A DNA stretch of 50,417 nucleotides from Bacilli bacterium. GTDB lineage: Bacteria; Bacillota_I; Bacilli_A; RFN20; CAG-826. Of the stretch, positions 18,839 through 27,698 are shown piece by piece; within the stretch, counting starts at the first letter, position 1; every line of letters begins with the position of its first letter. The notes under the pieces are model-generated. The model was not told where the DNA came from and ran no database searches. It was given only the letters and a program-made list of their open reading frames with translations. The stretch is taken from contig JAFSMX010000007.1 of NCBI GenBank assembly GCA_017447725.1, positions 1 through 50,417 on the forward strand, written 5' to 3'. Made by a program: the position numbers and the translations under genes.

Positions 18839-18867
18839 ATTATAAACCTTTTTATATAAATAAACAA
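18839..18867 (-). promoter_or_regulatory. Promoter giving a leaderless mRNA for the small basic protein
   Basis: TTGTTT (18862-18867), a 17-base spacer, then TATAAT (18839-18844). Only six bases (AACAGC) separate the -10 from the ATG, so the predicted start of transcription is the A of the start codon. No ribosome site is present. Confidence 0.75.
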
Positions 18868-18870
18868 AAC

Positions 18871-19383
18871 TCAATACTTATAATGGAACGAATCTTTGAC
18901 ATTTGGCGATTCAAACCACCCATTAATTTCAATAACTTCATCAAATTTATTCTTGGTTTCTTCGGATGGATCTTCCCATCTTTCCCACATGGATTTTATC
19001 GCATTCTCAGGAACAAATTTAGCTTCATTTCGAACATGATTTTGTTCAAGAATTTTTTCTAATTTTTTCTTTAAAACGACAAGCACTGAACGATCAAAAT
19101 TTGGGCACTTTTCTAAGGCAAATAGCCGTAAATTGTCGGTAATATTGGTCGAATCAGCGATTACTGTGACTTCATCATATTTCAACAAATATTCGTTAAT
19201 TCGATCATAGAAAATTTGCCACACTTCTTCTTCATGAGTAAGGTCTTGATATTGACCAGTTAATTCTTTTCTAATCCCGTCAGAGGAAACGATTTTGACA
19301 TGTTTATGTGTCAAACGGTATTGCTCTGACCAAGTTGACTTTCCACTTCCTGGTAGGGCTGATAAAACTATCAGTGTTCTCAT
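18871..19383 (-). CDS. P-loop kinase of the polynucleotide-kinase/zeta-like AAA group
   Basis: 170 residues. Walker A is ALPGSGKSTW near residue 9. A switch-like SSDGIRKELTG near residue 33 resembles the substrate or lid segment of polynucleotide kinases and zeta-toxin-like kinases, and VIADSTNITDNLR near residue 75 supplies a Walker-B-like Asp. Such stand-alone kinases phosphorylate nucleic acids, nucleotide sugars or small metabolites; the substrate is unknown. The stop TGA overlaps the possible TTG start of the next gene. No ribosome site precedes the ATG, which lies seven bases after a TACAAT box. Confidence 0.82.
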   Translation of the reverse strand: MRTLIVLSALPGSGKSTWSEQYRLTHKHVKIVSSDGIRKELTGQYQDLTHEEEVWQIFYDRINEYLLKYDEVTVIADSTNITDNLRLFALEKCPNFDRSVLVVLKKKLEKILEQNHVRNEAKFVPENAIKSMWERWEDPSEETKNKFDEVIEINGWFESPNVKDSFHYKY

Positions 19384-19390
19384 GCTTTTT

Positions 19391-19418
19391 ATTGTACCTT
19401 AATCAGTGGGTTAGTTAA
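19391..19418 (-). promoter_or_regulatory. Promoter giving a leaderless mRNA for the P-loop kinase
   Basis: TTAACT (19413-19418), a 16-base spacer and TACAAT (19391-19396), with seven bases to the ATG. It starts right after the tRNA-Lys terminator. Confidence 0.6.
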
Positions 19419-19424
19419 AGAAAA

Positions 19425-19444
19425 AACCACTCTAATGAGTGGTT
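19425..19444 (-). terminator. tRNA-Lys terminator
   Basis: AACCACTC-ATTA-GAGTGGTT on the minus strand, a perfect 8-bp stem followed by TTTTC, ten bases after the CCA end of the tRNA. Confidence 0.9.
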
Positions 19445-19453
19445 AATGTATTT

Positions 19454-19529
19454 TGGTGCGCCATGTAGGATTCGAACTCACGACCCACTGATTAAGAGTC
19501 AGTTGCTCTACCAGCTGAGCTAATGGCGC
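19454..19529 (-). tRNA. tRNA-Lys (anticodon CTT)
   Basis: Cloverleaf on the minus strand: acceptor GCGCCAT/ATGGCGC, D stem GCTC/GAGC, anticodon stem ACTGA/TCAGT with loop CTCTTAA giving anticodon CTT, loop TTCGAAT, discriminator A and an encoded CCA. The T stem is imperfect: GTGAG opposite CCTAC leaves one G-U pair and one A-C mismatch, where GTAGG would be expected. It is a single-gene unit with its own promoter and terminator. Confidence 0.95.
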
Positions 19530-19547
19530 GTTGTGCTTAACTAATAT

Positions 19548-19553
19548 ATTATA
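19548..19553 (-). promoter_or_regulatory. -10 box of tRNA-Lys
   Basis: TATAAT on the minus strand, 18 bases before the mature tRNA 5' end. The -35 region is T-rich (TTTTTGTTG) and only weakly consensus. Confidence 0.65.
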
Positions 19554-19598
19554 AGTTAAGTTAAATTACAACAAAAATACACCATAAGAAAAGAAAAA

Positions 19599-19620
19599 GG
19601 AACCCACCGAAATGAGTTCC
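19599..19620 (-). terminator. Terminator of the carbohydrate ABC operon
   Basis: GGAACTCA-TTTCGG-TGGGTTCC on the minus strand, an 8-bp stem with one G-U pair, followed by TTTTTCTTTTCTT. Confidence 0.9.
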
Positions 19621-19637
19621 CTTTAATTAAATTTTTC

Positions 19638-21020
19638 TTATGCAATCTGATCTGCGGAGAATGGAATGATTGTCCAGACGCCGGCGGTACGGATTGAGTA
19701 ATCGTTTTTAGCAACAACGCTACGGTCATTCATCCAACGGATGGAACCGCCAATAGCAATTGTTGAGCCAACAGCTGCACTCTTAAGAATTTGATCGCAA
19801 GCACTAACGAATGCATCACTATCCTTACAAGCGTGATAGTCAGTAGCAACGATTAATGGTGTTGTACCAATTAAGACTTCAAATTCATAACGTTCGCTCT
19901 TAGAGTTACAAGCTGAACGGTTTGACATCATATCTGTTAAGACAGTGTCAGAACCAGAAGCGTTTTTAACTTTGTAGATTTTACCGTTAAATTTGACTTC
20001 GGTCTTGGCAACAACTTTGTTGAAGATGGTATTTGTCGCCCAGTTAGTATTCTGAATCATTGTTTCATCATAAGCTTCTGGAGCAACAATTGGTTTAATA
20101 TCTGGATCTGTTCCTTCAATCTTAGCGATCTTTTGAACATAAGATAATTGAATATTACCGAAACCAGAAGAGATTTGTGCTTGAATAGTGATTGGCACAT
20201 TCATGACAGAGTCACGAATGGAAGTCCAACCAGTGTATTCATCTAAACGATAGATTTGAACAGCTTTATCACCGTTTTGAAGAATACCCCAGTTACCGTC
20301 TTGAGCAACATAGGTTAAGATACCTTTTGTTTCAATCCAGTATGCAGCTTGACCATCAACTTGAGATAAGTCTTCGGTATAAGCCCCTGGAATAACAGTA
20401 CCACCGGTATCTTTCTTACCAGTCATCCATGTCAATTTACCATCAGCGGCTTCGTAAAGTTCATCAAGAGACATCTTTTTGAAGACCTTATCAAGTGGGT
20501 TAAGCACAAGAACATAAGTCTTTTCTTTGGTCTCTCCATTACAAGTACCTGTTGCTTTAACAGAGAATCGTGGATAGTTAGCTGTTTCAGCAAGTTGGCT
20601 TGGCCATCCTTTAAATGCAAGGAGGGTCTTTTTACCTTCATCTGATGGTGTTTGGCTTTCAATATAATCAGTGGCTGGTTTAGCTTCGCTACCAACTTTA
20701 GCTGAAAATTCAAATGTGAATGTGAAGTTATAGGTATCGCCGCTATCAAGATCAGCGTAACTACGTTCGTTCGCTAATGTAGCGAATGATGTAGCCGGGG
20801 TCGAAGGCATAACTTGAGCTTCACGGCCTTCAACGACTGATGTTGAAGCACCAACACTAACGGCACCAGAGAATCCGCCTTCCCAGGCGAGTTCTGGAAC
20901 GGCACCGCCGCTTCCACCACTGGTTGATTTTTTCTTCTTGCCGTTGCGTGGAGCGCAAGCAACAAGAGCAACCATCGCGAGTGCTACAAATGCACTTAAT
21001 AGAACTTTTGCTTTTTTCAT
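19638..21020 (-). CDS. Predicted lipoprotein of unknown function, ABC-operon partner
   Basis: 460 residues. The N-terminus is a type II signal: MKK, a hydrophobic stretch, and lipobox LVAC at about residue 22, followed by a basic and Gly/Ser-rich linker. The mature part is rich in Thr, Ala and aromatic residues. Segments such as GILTYVAQDGNWGILQNGDK followed by FGNIQLSYVQKIAKIEG look like OB-fold or beta-sandwich domains of secreted proteins, but I cannot assign a family. It is the last gene of the importer operon, 18 bases after the binding protein, so it may help capture or process the same carbohydrate at the surface. Confidence 0.78.
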   Translation of the reverse strand: MKKAKVLLSAFVALAMVALVACAPRNGKKKKSTSGGSGGAVPELAWEGGFSGAVSVGASTSVVEGREAQVMPSTPATSFATLANERSYADLDSGDTYNFTFTFEFSAKVGSEAKPATDYIESQTPSDEGKKTLLAFKGWPSQLAETANYPRFSVKATGTCNGETKEKTYVLVLNPLDKVFKKMSLDELYEAADGKLTWMTGKKDTGGTVIPGAYTEDLSQVDGQAAYWIETKGILTYVAQDGNWGILQNGDKAVQIYRLDEYTGWTSIRDSVMNVPITIQAQISSGFGNIQLSYVQKIAKIEGTDPDIKPIVAPEAYDETMIQNTNWATNTIFNKVVAKTEVKFNGKIYKVKNASGSDTVLTDMMSNRSACNSKSERYEFEVLIGTTPLIVATDYHACKDSDAFVSACDQILKSAAVGSTIAIGGSIRWMNDRSVVAKNDYSIRTAGVWTIIPFSADQIA

Positions 21021-21038
21021 ATTCGAATTTAGCCTCGA

Positions 21039-22655
21039 TTATTGCTTAACGTTTGGATCAATTTCGCCCCAAACAGTATCCATGTAAGTAGAAATATTAT
21101 CTCTAGCACCTGTTGTAACGTTACGAATAACGTTTCCGATCTTACTACGAATAGCGCTAGAACCAAGGAATCCTGGATCAACGAATTTATCCCAACCCTC
21201 AGCATCGTAAACATTCTTGTTTACTTGGCCAGCGCTTTGATACATCTTACGAAGTGCGCTTGGGTTTGGATCGTTAAGTAAGTCTTGGTAAGTTTGGGAA
21301 TTGAACGCAGATTTACTAGCTGGGAAGTAACCAGTAGCGGTAACCCAGGAAGCTTGACGTTCACCGGTACAAAGTTCAACCATCGCATCGAAAGCAGCTT
21401 GTTGTTCGGCTTCTTTCTTATCTTTGGAGGAGAATTGGTTCAATAAACCAAGCGATGTACCTTGGGAAATAACAGCTTTTACAGCTGGATTTACTCCATC
21501 GTTATAGTGTGGAACTGGTAGAACTTCGATACGTTTACTAGCATCTGTGGAGTTAGATAGACCACCGGAAGAACCAACGGTGAATAAGCATTGGCCATCT
21601 TCAAATGCATCAGTACAGAAGTTTACTAAGCTCCAGTCTTGTGGAAGACCGAAACATTTTGCATCGTATAAGTCTTTAAAGAATTCAAGACCTGCTAATG
21701 TTTTGGCTTTATTATTGTTATCCCAGAAACGAGCATAACCATATTCATGGTTGTCGAAGTAAATATCGACAGAGAATTCGGTGTATTTGGCACCCCATTG
21801 GTGAAGCATTGTAATAAAGGCGTTTTCACCGGAGTCATAACCTAAGACACGGAATGAGGAAGCTGTGACTTTAGAAATATCTTGGAGAATTTTCTCACCA
21901 TCAGCTAAGACAACAGCGTCTCTATTTGCGGCATCAGAAATACGGAAATCTGAAGCAACATTGTTAGCATCAACTTTACCAACTAAGAATTTGGCATCAG
22001 TAGCAGTTACTGCTTTACCATATTTGGCATTTGCCATAGCAGCAACAATCTTTGGTCCTTCGGAAGCAATTTGTTGCCATGTCCATTGACCATTTGCTGG
22101 AACAGCAATTGTTGGATCAACATCTTTGACATAGTCAACAAGGTATCCATTAGAAACCATGACTTCTGTGGATTTGTTGAATGGAAGACCCATAATGTAA
22201 CCCTTACGTGAAACACTATCATAACGAATTGTTTCATTTTCTTTGGTGTATTGTGGGTAGAAGTCGCTCATTAAATCGGTATTATGTTTGGTGTTATATT
22301 CTTGAATATATTTATCAAGAGGAATCATGATACCTTTGTGGCAGTACTCAGCAAAGTGATCTGGATAACCATTTGCGAAGTGTGGGAATGTACGTCCGTC
22401 AATGGAGTTAGAAATGTTTGTTTCTAACTTGTTGTAGTTGTTTTGAGATGTGTGGGTAATATGGACTGAACCAGATTTATCTTCGTTATATTTATTAACG
22501 ACTTTTTCGATTTCACCAGTATAGTCCTTACCGAAACCAGTCCACATTTGAAGTTCAACTTGGGCACCGGTTTTGCCGTTCTTACCACAGGCTGCTGCAA
22601 CAACAGCAACACCTAAGACAGAGGCGGCTGAGAGGATTTTTGAAATTTTCTTCAT
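21039..22655 (-). CDS. Carbohydrate ABC transporter substrate-binding lipoprotein
   Basis: 538 residues, long for the family 1 extracellular binding proteins. Signal peptide with lipobox AAAC near residue 23, then LQMWTGFGKDYTGEIEKVVNK, the usual start of the mature sugar-binding fold. Further motifs ANGYPDHFAEY and LFTVGSSGGLSN fit a Venus-flytrap protein that binds an oligosaccharide or glycerophospho-type ligand. The exact ligand cannot be inferred. It follows the two permease genes in the same operon; Lgt (8.2-9.5 kb) would add its lipid anchor. Confidence 0.9.
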   Translation of the reverse strand: MKKISKILSAASVLGVAVVAAACGKNGKTGAQVELQMWTGFGKDYTGEIEKVVNKYNEDKSGSVHITHTSQNNYNKLETNISNSIDGRTFPHFANGYPDHFAEYCHKGIMIPLDKYIQEYNTKHNTDLMSDFYPQYTKENETIRYDSVSRKGYIMGLPFNKSTEVMVSNGYLVDYVKDVDPTIAVPANGQWTWQQIASEGPKIVAAMANAKYGKAVTATDAKFLVGKVDANNVASDFRISDAANRDAVVLADGEKILQDISKVTASSFRVLGYDSGENAFITMLHQWGAKYTEFSVDIYFDNHEYGYARFWDNNNKAKTLAGLEFFKDLYDAKCFGLPQDWSLVNFCTDAFEDGQCLFTVGSSGGLSNSTDASKRIEVLPVPHYNDGVNPAVKAVISQGTSLGLLNQFSSKDKKEAEQQAAFDAMVELCTGERQASWVTATGYFPASKSAFNSQTYQDLLNDPNPSALRKMYQSAGQVNKNVYDAEGWDKFVDPGFLGSSAIRSKIGNVIRNVTTGARDNISTYMDTVWGEIDPNVKQ

Positions 22656-22680
22656 AATCTAGAAACCTTTCCTTACCTTT

Positions 22681-23631
22681 TTAACCCTTAATTCCGCTAC
22701 GAGATACACCTTTCATGATGTACTTACGGAAAATTAGGAAGAAGACGAATAATGGGAAGGTAACAACCATTGATCCGGCAATCTTAATTGCGTCGAGACC
22801 TTTAGCAATGTCAGAGTTGAACAAGGACATTAAACCATTGGAGACGAGTTGCATGTTATAGCTCTTGTCGTATTTCCAACCACCGTTTGCAACAAGTAGT
22901 GGCCAGACGTATGAGTTCCAAGCACCCATCAAGGACAAGATGATAATAGTGACGATTGTTGGCATGGCAATTGGGACCATTACCTTTATAAGGTAACCAA
23001 CATCGCCGACACCGTCGACTTTCGCCGCGAGGTAAAGTTCGTTCGGAATTTGTTGGAATGTTTGTCTTAAATAGAAGATATAGAAGACAGACACGCCATG
23101 AACGAAGATCAAGGCAGAGAATGTGTATTCCCAGTCGAGTGATTTAGTGGTCTTATAGTTGGTAAGAACCATCAATTCACCTGGAATCATCATCGTAGCG
23201 AGGAGCAGTGTAAATAAGATGTTTTTGCCTTTGAACTCAAGACGGGCAAACGCGAAGGCTGCTAGAACAGCAGTGACCACTGTTACAGCTGTTGAACCAA
23301 CAGCAGTAATAAGTGTGTTCAAGTAATACTGGGCAAAGCTCGGTCGTGCTTCTGTCGCACCAGTAATTCTGTTCACGATTTGTCCTGAGAAAATGGCTTC
23401 AAAGTTTGAGAACGACCATTTATTGAAACCAATCAGTTCAAAGTTCGCTGTCTTAGTGAACTCGTCGAAGCTCTCGGCATCAGTTAATGAGCCAACAAGC
23501 ATAAAGACGAATGGAAGTAGCATAAACAAGGCAAAAAGTGTTACGAATGTGTAAAGAAAAATTGACGAAGCAATTTTCTTTGCTTTATAGCGTCTTAAGG
23601 CGCCTTCATCAGCAAAATATAATTCAGCCAT
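22681..23631 (-). CDS. Carbohydrate ABC permease, MalG/UgpE type
   Basis: 316 residues with six predicted membrane helices. The coupling-helix motif EAA appears as YLAAKVDGVGDVGYLIKVMVP near residue 210, the site that contacts the ATPase. A long first periplasmic region (residues 45-95) precedes the conserved AQYYLNTLITA. It pairs with the MalF-type permease encoded 15 bases upstream. Confidence 0.93.
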   Translation of the reverse strand: MAELYFADEGALRRYKAKKIASSIFLYTFVTLFALFMLLPFVFMLVGSLTDAESFDEFTKTANFELIGFNKWSFSNFEAIFSGQIVNRITGATEARPSFAQYYLNTLITAVGSTAVTVVTAVLAAFAFARLEFKGKNILFTLLLATMMIPGELMVLTNYKTTKSLDWEYTFSALIFVHGVSVFYIFYLRQTFQQIPNELYLAAKVDGVGDVGYLIKVMVPIAMPTIVTIIILSLMGAWNSYVWPLLVANGGWKYDKSYNMQLVSNGLMSLFNSDIAKGLDAIKIAGSMVVTFPLFVFFLIFRKYIMKGVSRSGIKG

Positions 23632-23646
23632 AATTTACCTCCTTCC

Positions 23647-24798
23647 TTAATAGTGCACTCTCTTTTTGCTTACAGCAAATTGAATGACAGTGATAAATAA
23701 GATAATTGCTAAGAGGACTAAAGAGCCAGCCGCAGCAATACCTGGTTTAGATAAGTTACCGGAGGATGGATCCATTTGTTTGTAAATCCAACCAACGACT
23801 GGCATCCAGTCATAACCTTCGGTACCACCAAAGTAGAATCCACTACCATTGATGTTGGTATAAACAGACATAACGCCTGAATACATCTTGAACGCACCGA
23901 TAAACGACGTAATGGTAATGTATAAGATTTGTGGAGAGAGTAACGGTAAAGTGATTCTTCTCCAAATTGTAAAGCCACTTGATCCGTCGATCTTCGCGGC
24001 ATCAGTATATTGCTTATCAATCGTTGCTAAACCTGCCATAAAGACAAGAATTTTAAAGGCAATACCACTCCAAACAGAGTTTGTAACAATAACAATCGCT
24101 TGATTGAACTTACTTGCCGGTGGCAAGACTGCTACAAGTTTATCACCAACCCAATATTCATACGCACTTGGGTTTAAGAAGTTAACTGGTTTTCCACCTA
24201 AAGCAGTGATAATCACGTTAATGATACCACCTGGTGTATGGGAGAATAACATGTTAAAGACTAAACCTAACGCAATTGCGTTAGTAACGTATGGAAGGAA
24301 GAAGATTGTTTGGTATAAACCCTTTAAGGCTTTGATGTTATTTAAGAACGAAGCAATAACTAAAGAGACGATAATTGTTAAAGGAACTTCAACAATAACG
24401 AGAATCGCTGTGTTTGCAATCGTTGCTGGGAAGTGCGCATCTTGGAACAGATACACAAAGTTGTTAAACCCGAACGATGGCATGCGACGATACATATCGC
24501 AAACATCTGGATGGAATAGGTTCCAGTTAACACATGGTTCTTCTAGCGATTTAAAGAAACTACCAAGAGCAAAACTGCCAGCGCCTTCAACGAATTCAAA
24601 GTCGTTGATGAAGGCCATGAAGAAAGCGTTGATGATTGGATAGAACATAAACAGCACTAAGAAGATTAATGCTGGAATAAGGACGATCCAAGCAACAGCC
24701 CACTGTGGCAAGCTAATACGACGACGTTTTCCAATGACTTTTTTGTCACGAATATCATCGTAATTCACAGCTGGTAATTTAATTGCTTTTTCAGCCAT
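23647..24798 (-). CDS. Carbohydrate ABC permease, MalF/UgpA type
   Basis: 383 residues with six or more membrane helices. The EAA motif is YTDAAKIDGSSGFTIWRRIT near residue 280, followed by LPLLSPQI. The N-terminal region up to residue 28 is basic and cytoplasmic, and an insert around residues 70-110 is extracellular. A ribosome site (AAAGGAG) precedes the ATG. It forms the heterodimeric channel with the MalG-type permease. Confidence 0.93.
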   Translation of the reverse strand: MAEKAIKLPAVNYDDIRDKKVIGKRRRISLPQWAVAWIVLIPALIFLVLFMFYPIINAFFMAFINDFEFVEGAGSFALGSFFKSLEEPCVNWNLFHPDVCDMYRRMPSFGFNNFVYLFQDAHFPATIANTAILVIVEVPLTIIVSLVIASFLNNIKALKGLYQTIFFLPYVTNAIALGLVFNMLFSHTPGGIINVIITALGGKPVNFLNPSAYEYWVGDKLVAVLPPASKFNQAIVIVTNSVWSGIAFKILVFMAGLATIDKQYTDAAKIDGSSGFTIWRRITLPLLSPQILYITITSFIGAFKMYSGVMSVYTNINGSGFYFGGTEGYDWMPVVGWIYKQMDPSSGNLSKPGIAAAGSLVLLAIILFITVIQFAVSKKRVHY

Positions 24799-24840
24799 CT
24801 AATTTCTCCTTTCTTTTTTCGTAAGATAAATAGTTGAAAA

Positions 24841-26292
24841 TTATTTAATTCTTTCTCCTTCTTCTTCAAAGACGTAGAAACGTTTTGGATTGAATTGGAG
24901 TTTTTCTTTTCCAAGGATTTCATCGCGAAGTTCGCTTGGAATGATAACTTTCAAGTGGTTTTCTGGTTGTTCATCGACATGTCCAACTACGTTGATATCA
25001 CGTCCGATGTTTTCCACTTGTTTAACAGTGACTGGAATTAAGCCACCTTTCTTAACAAATGTGAAAGCTTCTGGACGGACAGCAATTTTGACCTTTCTGT
25101 CAACTTTTCCATAAACCTTATCTGTATCGAAAACTTTACCGTTGAGGAGAAGTTTTCCACCTTTGATTTCTCCATCAAAGACGTTAATTGCTGGAGAACC
25201 AAGGAATTTTGCTACGAACAAGTTTGCAGGTTCTTCATAAACCTTTTGTGGTTCGTCGATTTGTTGCACAACACCAAGTTTCATAACAACAATGACATCA
25301 GAGATGGACATTGCTTCTTCTTGGTCGTGTGTAACGAACACAGTTGTAATACCAGTTTCACGTTGAATACGTTTAATTTCTTCACGAGTTTGAAGTCTTA
25401 AACGAGCATCAAGGTTGGAAAGTGGTTCGTCAAGTAAGAGAACTTTTGGAGTCTTAGCAAGAGCACGTGCAATAGCGACACGCTGTTGTTGACCACCAGA
25501 GAGTTCTTTTGGCTTACGATCGAGATATTGATCGATGTCGACGATTTTAGCCATTTCGAATGCAATCGCATCTTTATCAGCTTTAGATAATCTTGTTTTG
25601 GCTTTTTCTTTAGCAGCTTCAGGATCTTTTTCCTTGAGTTCTTGGAAAGCGGCCTTAGCTTTTTCAAGATTAACAATTGCCTCATCAAGACACTTATGAG
25701 CACTTTCTAAATGTTTTTCGAGATTTGGAATGCGCTCTGTAGAAGATTTAATGACTGCTTCAGCGTGTTTGATTGCATCTTCACATTCTTCTGCTAAAAC
25801 AGCATCTTCACGTTGTTCCGCTTTTTCTTTTTTCGCTTGTGCTTTGACGATAGCGGCTTCGGCTTTTTTAATTGCCTTCTTGCATTCATCGATGTCGTGT
25901 TCAGTTGTCCTAATGTCGTGTTTAGCATCCACTACAGCGTTTTGTTCTTCGCCAAATGGACCAGCAAAACGGACATTGTCGAGAGGGAATTGGATGTTTT
26001 GTCTCACAGAAAGATGTGGATAAAGAGCATAGTTTTGGAAGACTAAGCCAATACCACGGTTTTCTGGAGGTAAGTTGGTAACATCCGAATCACCGAACCA
26101 AATATGACCATCTGTTGGTTTGTGTAAACCAGCGATCATATAAAGCGTTGTTGATTTACCACAACCAGATGGACCTAAAAGCCCGACGAGTTTTCCGTCA
26201 GGTATCGTAAAGTTCATATGATTTACAGCAGTTGTCTCAACACCTTTTCGACCGATGAAGGTTTTCGTTAGATTTTCAATTCTAACTTCCAT
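24841..26292 (-). CDS. Carbohydrate ABC ATPase (MsmK/UgpC type) with coiled-coil insertion
   Basis: 483 residues; typical members have about 365-380. Walker A GPSGCGKST is at 40-48, Q-loop at Gln86, signature LSGGQ at 264-268, Walker B VLLLDEP at 284-290, and a C-terminal TOBE-type regulatory domain follows. The Q-loop to signature distance is about 178 residues instead of about 53. The extra 120 or so residues (about 110-240) are rich in Ala, Lys and Glu with heptad-like patterns and few aromatics, so they probably form a helical hairpin or coiled coil protruding from the helical subdomain next to the permease contact. First gene of the importer operon, with a strong ribosome site. Confidence 0.93.
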   Translation of the reverse strand: MEVRIENLTKTFIGRKGVETTAVNHMNFTIPDGKLVGLLGPSGCGKSTTLYMIAGLHKPTDGHIWFGDSDVTNLPPENRGIGLVFQNYALYPHLSVRQNIQFPLDNVRFAGPFGEEQNAVVDAKHDIRTTEHDIDECKKAIKKAEAAIVKAQAKKEKAEQREDAVLAEECEDAIKHAEAVIKSSTERIPNLEKHLESAHKCLDEAIVNLEKAKAAFQELKEKDPEAAKEKAKTRLSKADKDAIAFEMAKIVDIDQYLDRKPKELSGGQQQRVAIARALAKTPKVLLLDEPLSNLDARLRLQTREEIKRIQRETGITTVFVTHDQEEAMSISDVIVVMKLGVVQQIDEPQKVYEEPANLFVAKFLGSPAINVFDGEIKGGKLLLNGKVFDTDKVYGKVDRKVKIAVRPEAFTFVKKGGLIPVTVKQVENIGRDINVVGHVDEQPENHLKVIIPSELRDEILGKEKLQFNPKRFYVFEEEGERIK

Positions 26293-26336
26293 ATTGTACC
26301 TCCTATGGTATTAATCGTAGCTGTAACTACACGTAA

Positions 26337-26365
26337 ATAATAACATAGTTATTTCTTAAGGTTAA
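26337..26365 (-). promoter_or_regulatory. Promoter of the carbohydrate ABC operon with embedded palindrome
   Basis: TTAACC (26360-26365), 17 bases, then TATTAT (26337-26342) with an extended -10 TG. The perfect inverted repeat AATAAC-ATA-GTTATT (26339-26353) overlaps the -10 and spacer and is a candidate repressor site, as expected for a sugar-regulated operon. The ATPase start is about 45 bases downstream. Confidence 0.65.
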
Positions 26366-26427
26366 ACAGAAGATAAAAACAAAATTATTTCTTGAAATAA
26401 AAATATTCAGGTTTTGCAAGAAAAAAA

Positions 26428-26441
26428 CCAGCAATTGCTGG
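26428..26441 (-). terminator. Terminator of the RDD gene pair
   Basis: CCAGC-AATT-GCTGG on the minus strand followed by a run of seven Ts, directly after the TAG stop of the second RDD gene. Confidence 0.85.
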
Positions 26442-27698
26442 CTATTTTTCCTTTTTCGAAGTACCTCGTTTTTTATCGATTTTTTTCTTTAAATCTTTGT
26501 CGACAATCTTAGATCCAACCTGGATAATATTGGCGTTTTCTGGTTCATAAGAATTGAGTTTTTCGAGGTTTGCATTAACTCGATTTTGCTTTCTTTCTTC
26601 TTCGGTTGCATTATCAAAATAGACCGAAGTTTTTTCATCAATCGCAAGTGTCATGGCGGCAAAGTCATGAGGTGAACGACGCTCTTTATTTGTCAGCATT
26701 ACAATCAAGATAATAACTGCTCCGATACCAAGAGTAGCGATAGAAGTTAATCCAAATCCAACAATGAATAAGGAGAATGAAATTTCTACTAAGAAGATTA
26801 ACTGACGGAACAAGATTTGTCGCTTCTTGGCTCGGTAACCAAGTTTAGAAATAACGGCAATACCAAGTGTCTTCTTACCAAGTGTCGCTCCATCTTTAAA
26901 TAACATAGGAATTAAGATATATAATCCACCAACGACGAATAAGTACGTTGGAATGTAGCACCAAAGTTGAATTGCTCGAACATTTCCTTGTAAGGATTGC
27001 ATATAGTCGGTGTAATAGAATTCTTTTGTCGCATCATAAAGGCGTTTATTAATATCGTTAATAGCCTCATCTTTGTTTGCGCCTTCCTTTAAAACTGGTA
27101 ACCCTTCATAGTCAACATGATCATCAACGACTGGATAAGAATAATAAGGAGATTGATTTTCTTCTCCTTCAGGGGCTAATCCCATGATTTTGGTGTTGAA
27201 ATACACTTTAGTGTATATCTCGCTTGGAAGCTTTCCATCAATCTTATCTAAATAGTGTGGCGAAACGAAATGATCCTTCACCGCATCATAAGTTTTTGAT
27301 TCAGTATTATTTGGAAGTTCAACACGAGTTAAGTCACCAGTTAAATAAACAGTATAGTAATACTGAAGATGGGCAATTCTTTGATCGAGAGTAAAATCTC
27401 CAACATTTCTCGTTTCATTTACTCTTTGGAGATATTGGTTATTGATTTTTTCACTGAAGTCTTTGACTTCGATTGGTTGATATTTTCCAGTGTCATCTTG
27501 TTGCATCCACATGTATAAGTGCGAAGAGATTTCGTACTGATAAATATCACTAACATCGGCATCATATGTTGTTGCTTTTCGAGCAATTGGGGTCGCGACA
27601 TAAGTCACTAAAATAAAATATAAGAAGAAAGCAAAAATAGCATCCATGAAGGCGGCAACAATTCGTCTAAAAAGTGGGGCTATTTCAATTTTTTTCAT
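26442..27698 (-). CDS. RDD-family membrane protein (second of pair)
   Basis: 418 residues. RDD domain pieces are the N-terminal RRIVAAFMDAIFAF (Arg and first Asp) and the later SPHDFAAMTLAID. About four or five membrane segments frame a large extracytoplasmic region (residues 40-225) rich in Tyr, Asp and Lys; the cytoplasmic C-terminus is long and basic (KKKIDKKRGTSKK). RDD proteins are poorly defined; some act as Na+/H+ antiporters or scaffolds. It overlaps the upstream paralogue by four bases, so the two are likely partners. Confidence 0.85.
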   Translation of the reverse strand: MKKIEIAPLFRRIVAAFMDAIFAFFLYFILVTYVATPIARKATTYDADVSDIYQYEISSHLYMWMQQDDTGKYQPIEVKDFSEKINNQYLQRVNETRNVGDFTLDQRIAHLQYYYTVYLTGDLTRVELPNNTESKTYDAVKDHFVSPHYLDKIDGKLPSEIYTKVYFNTKIMGLAPEGEENQSPYYSYPVVDDHVDYEGLPVLKEGANKDEAINDINKRLYDATKEFYYTDYMQSLQGNVRAIQLWCYIPTYLFVVGGLYILIPMLFKDGATLGKKTLGIAVISKLGYRAKKRQILFRQLIFLVEISFSLFIVGFGLTSIATLGIGAVIILIVMLTNKERRSPHDFAAMTLAIDEKTSVYFDNATEEERKQNRVNANLEKLNSYEPENANIIQVGSKIVDKDLKKKIDKKRGTSKKEK

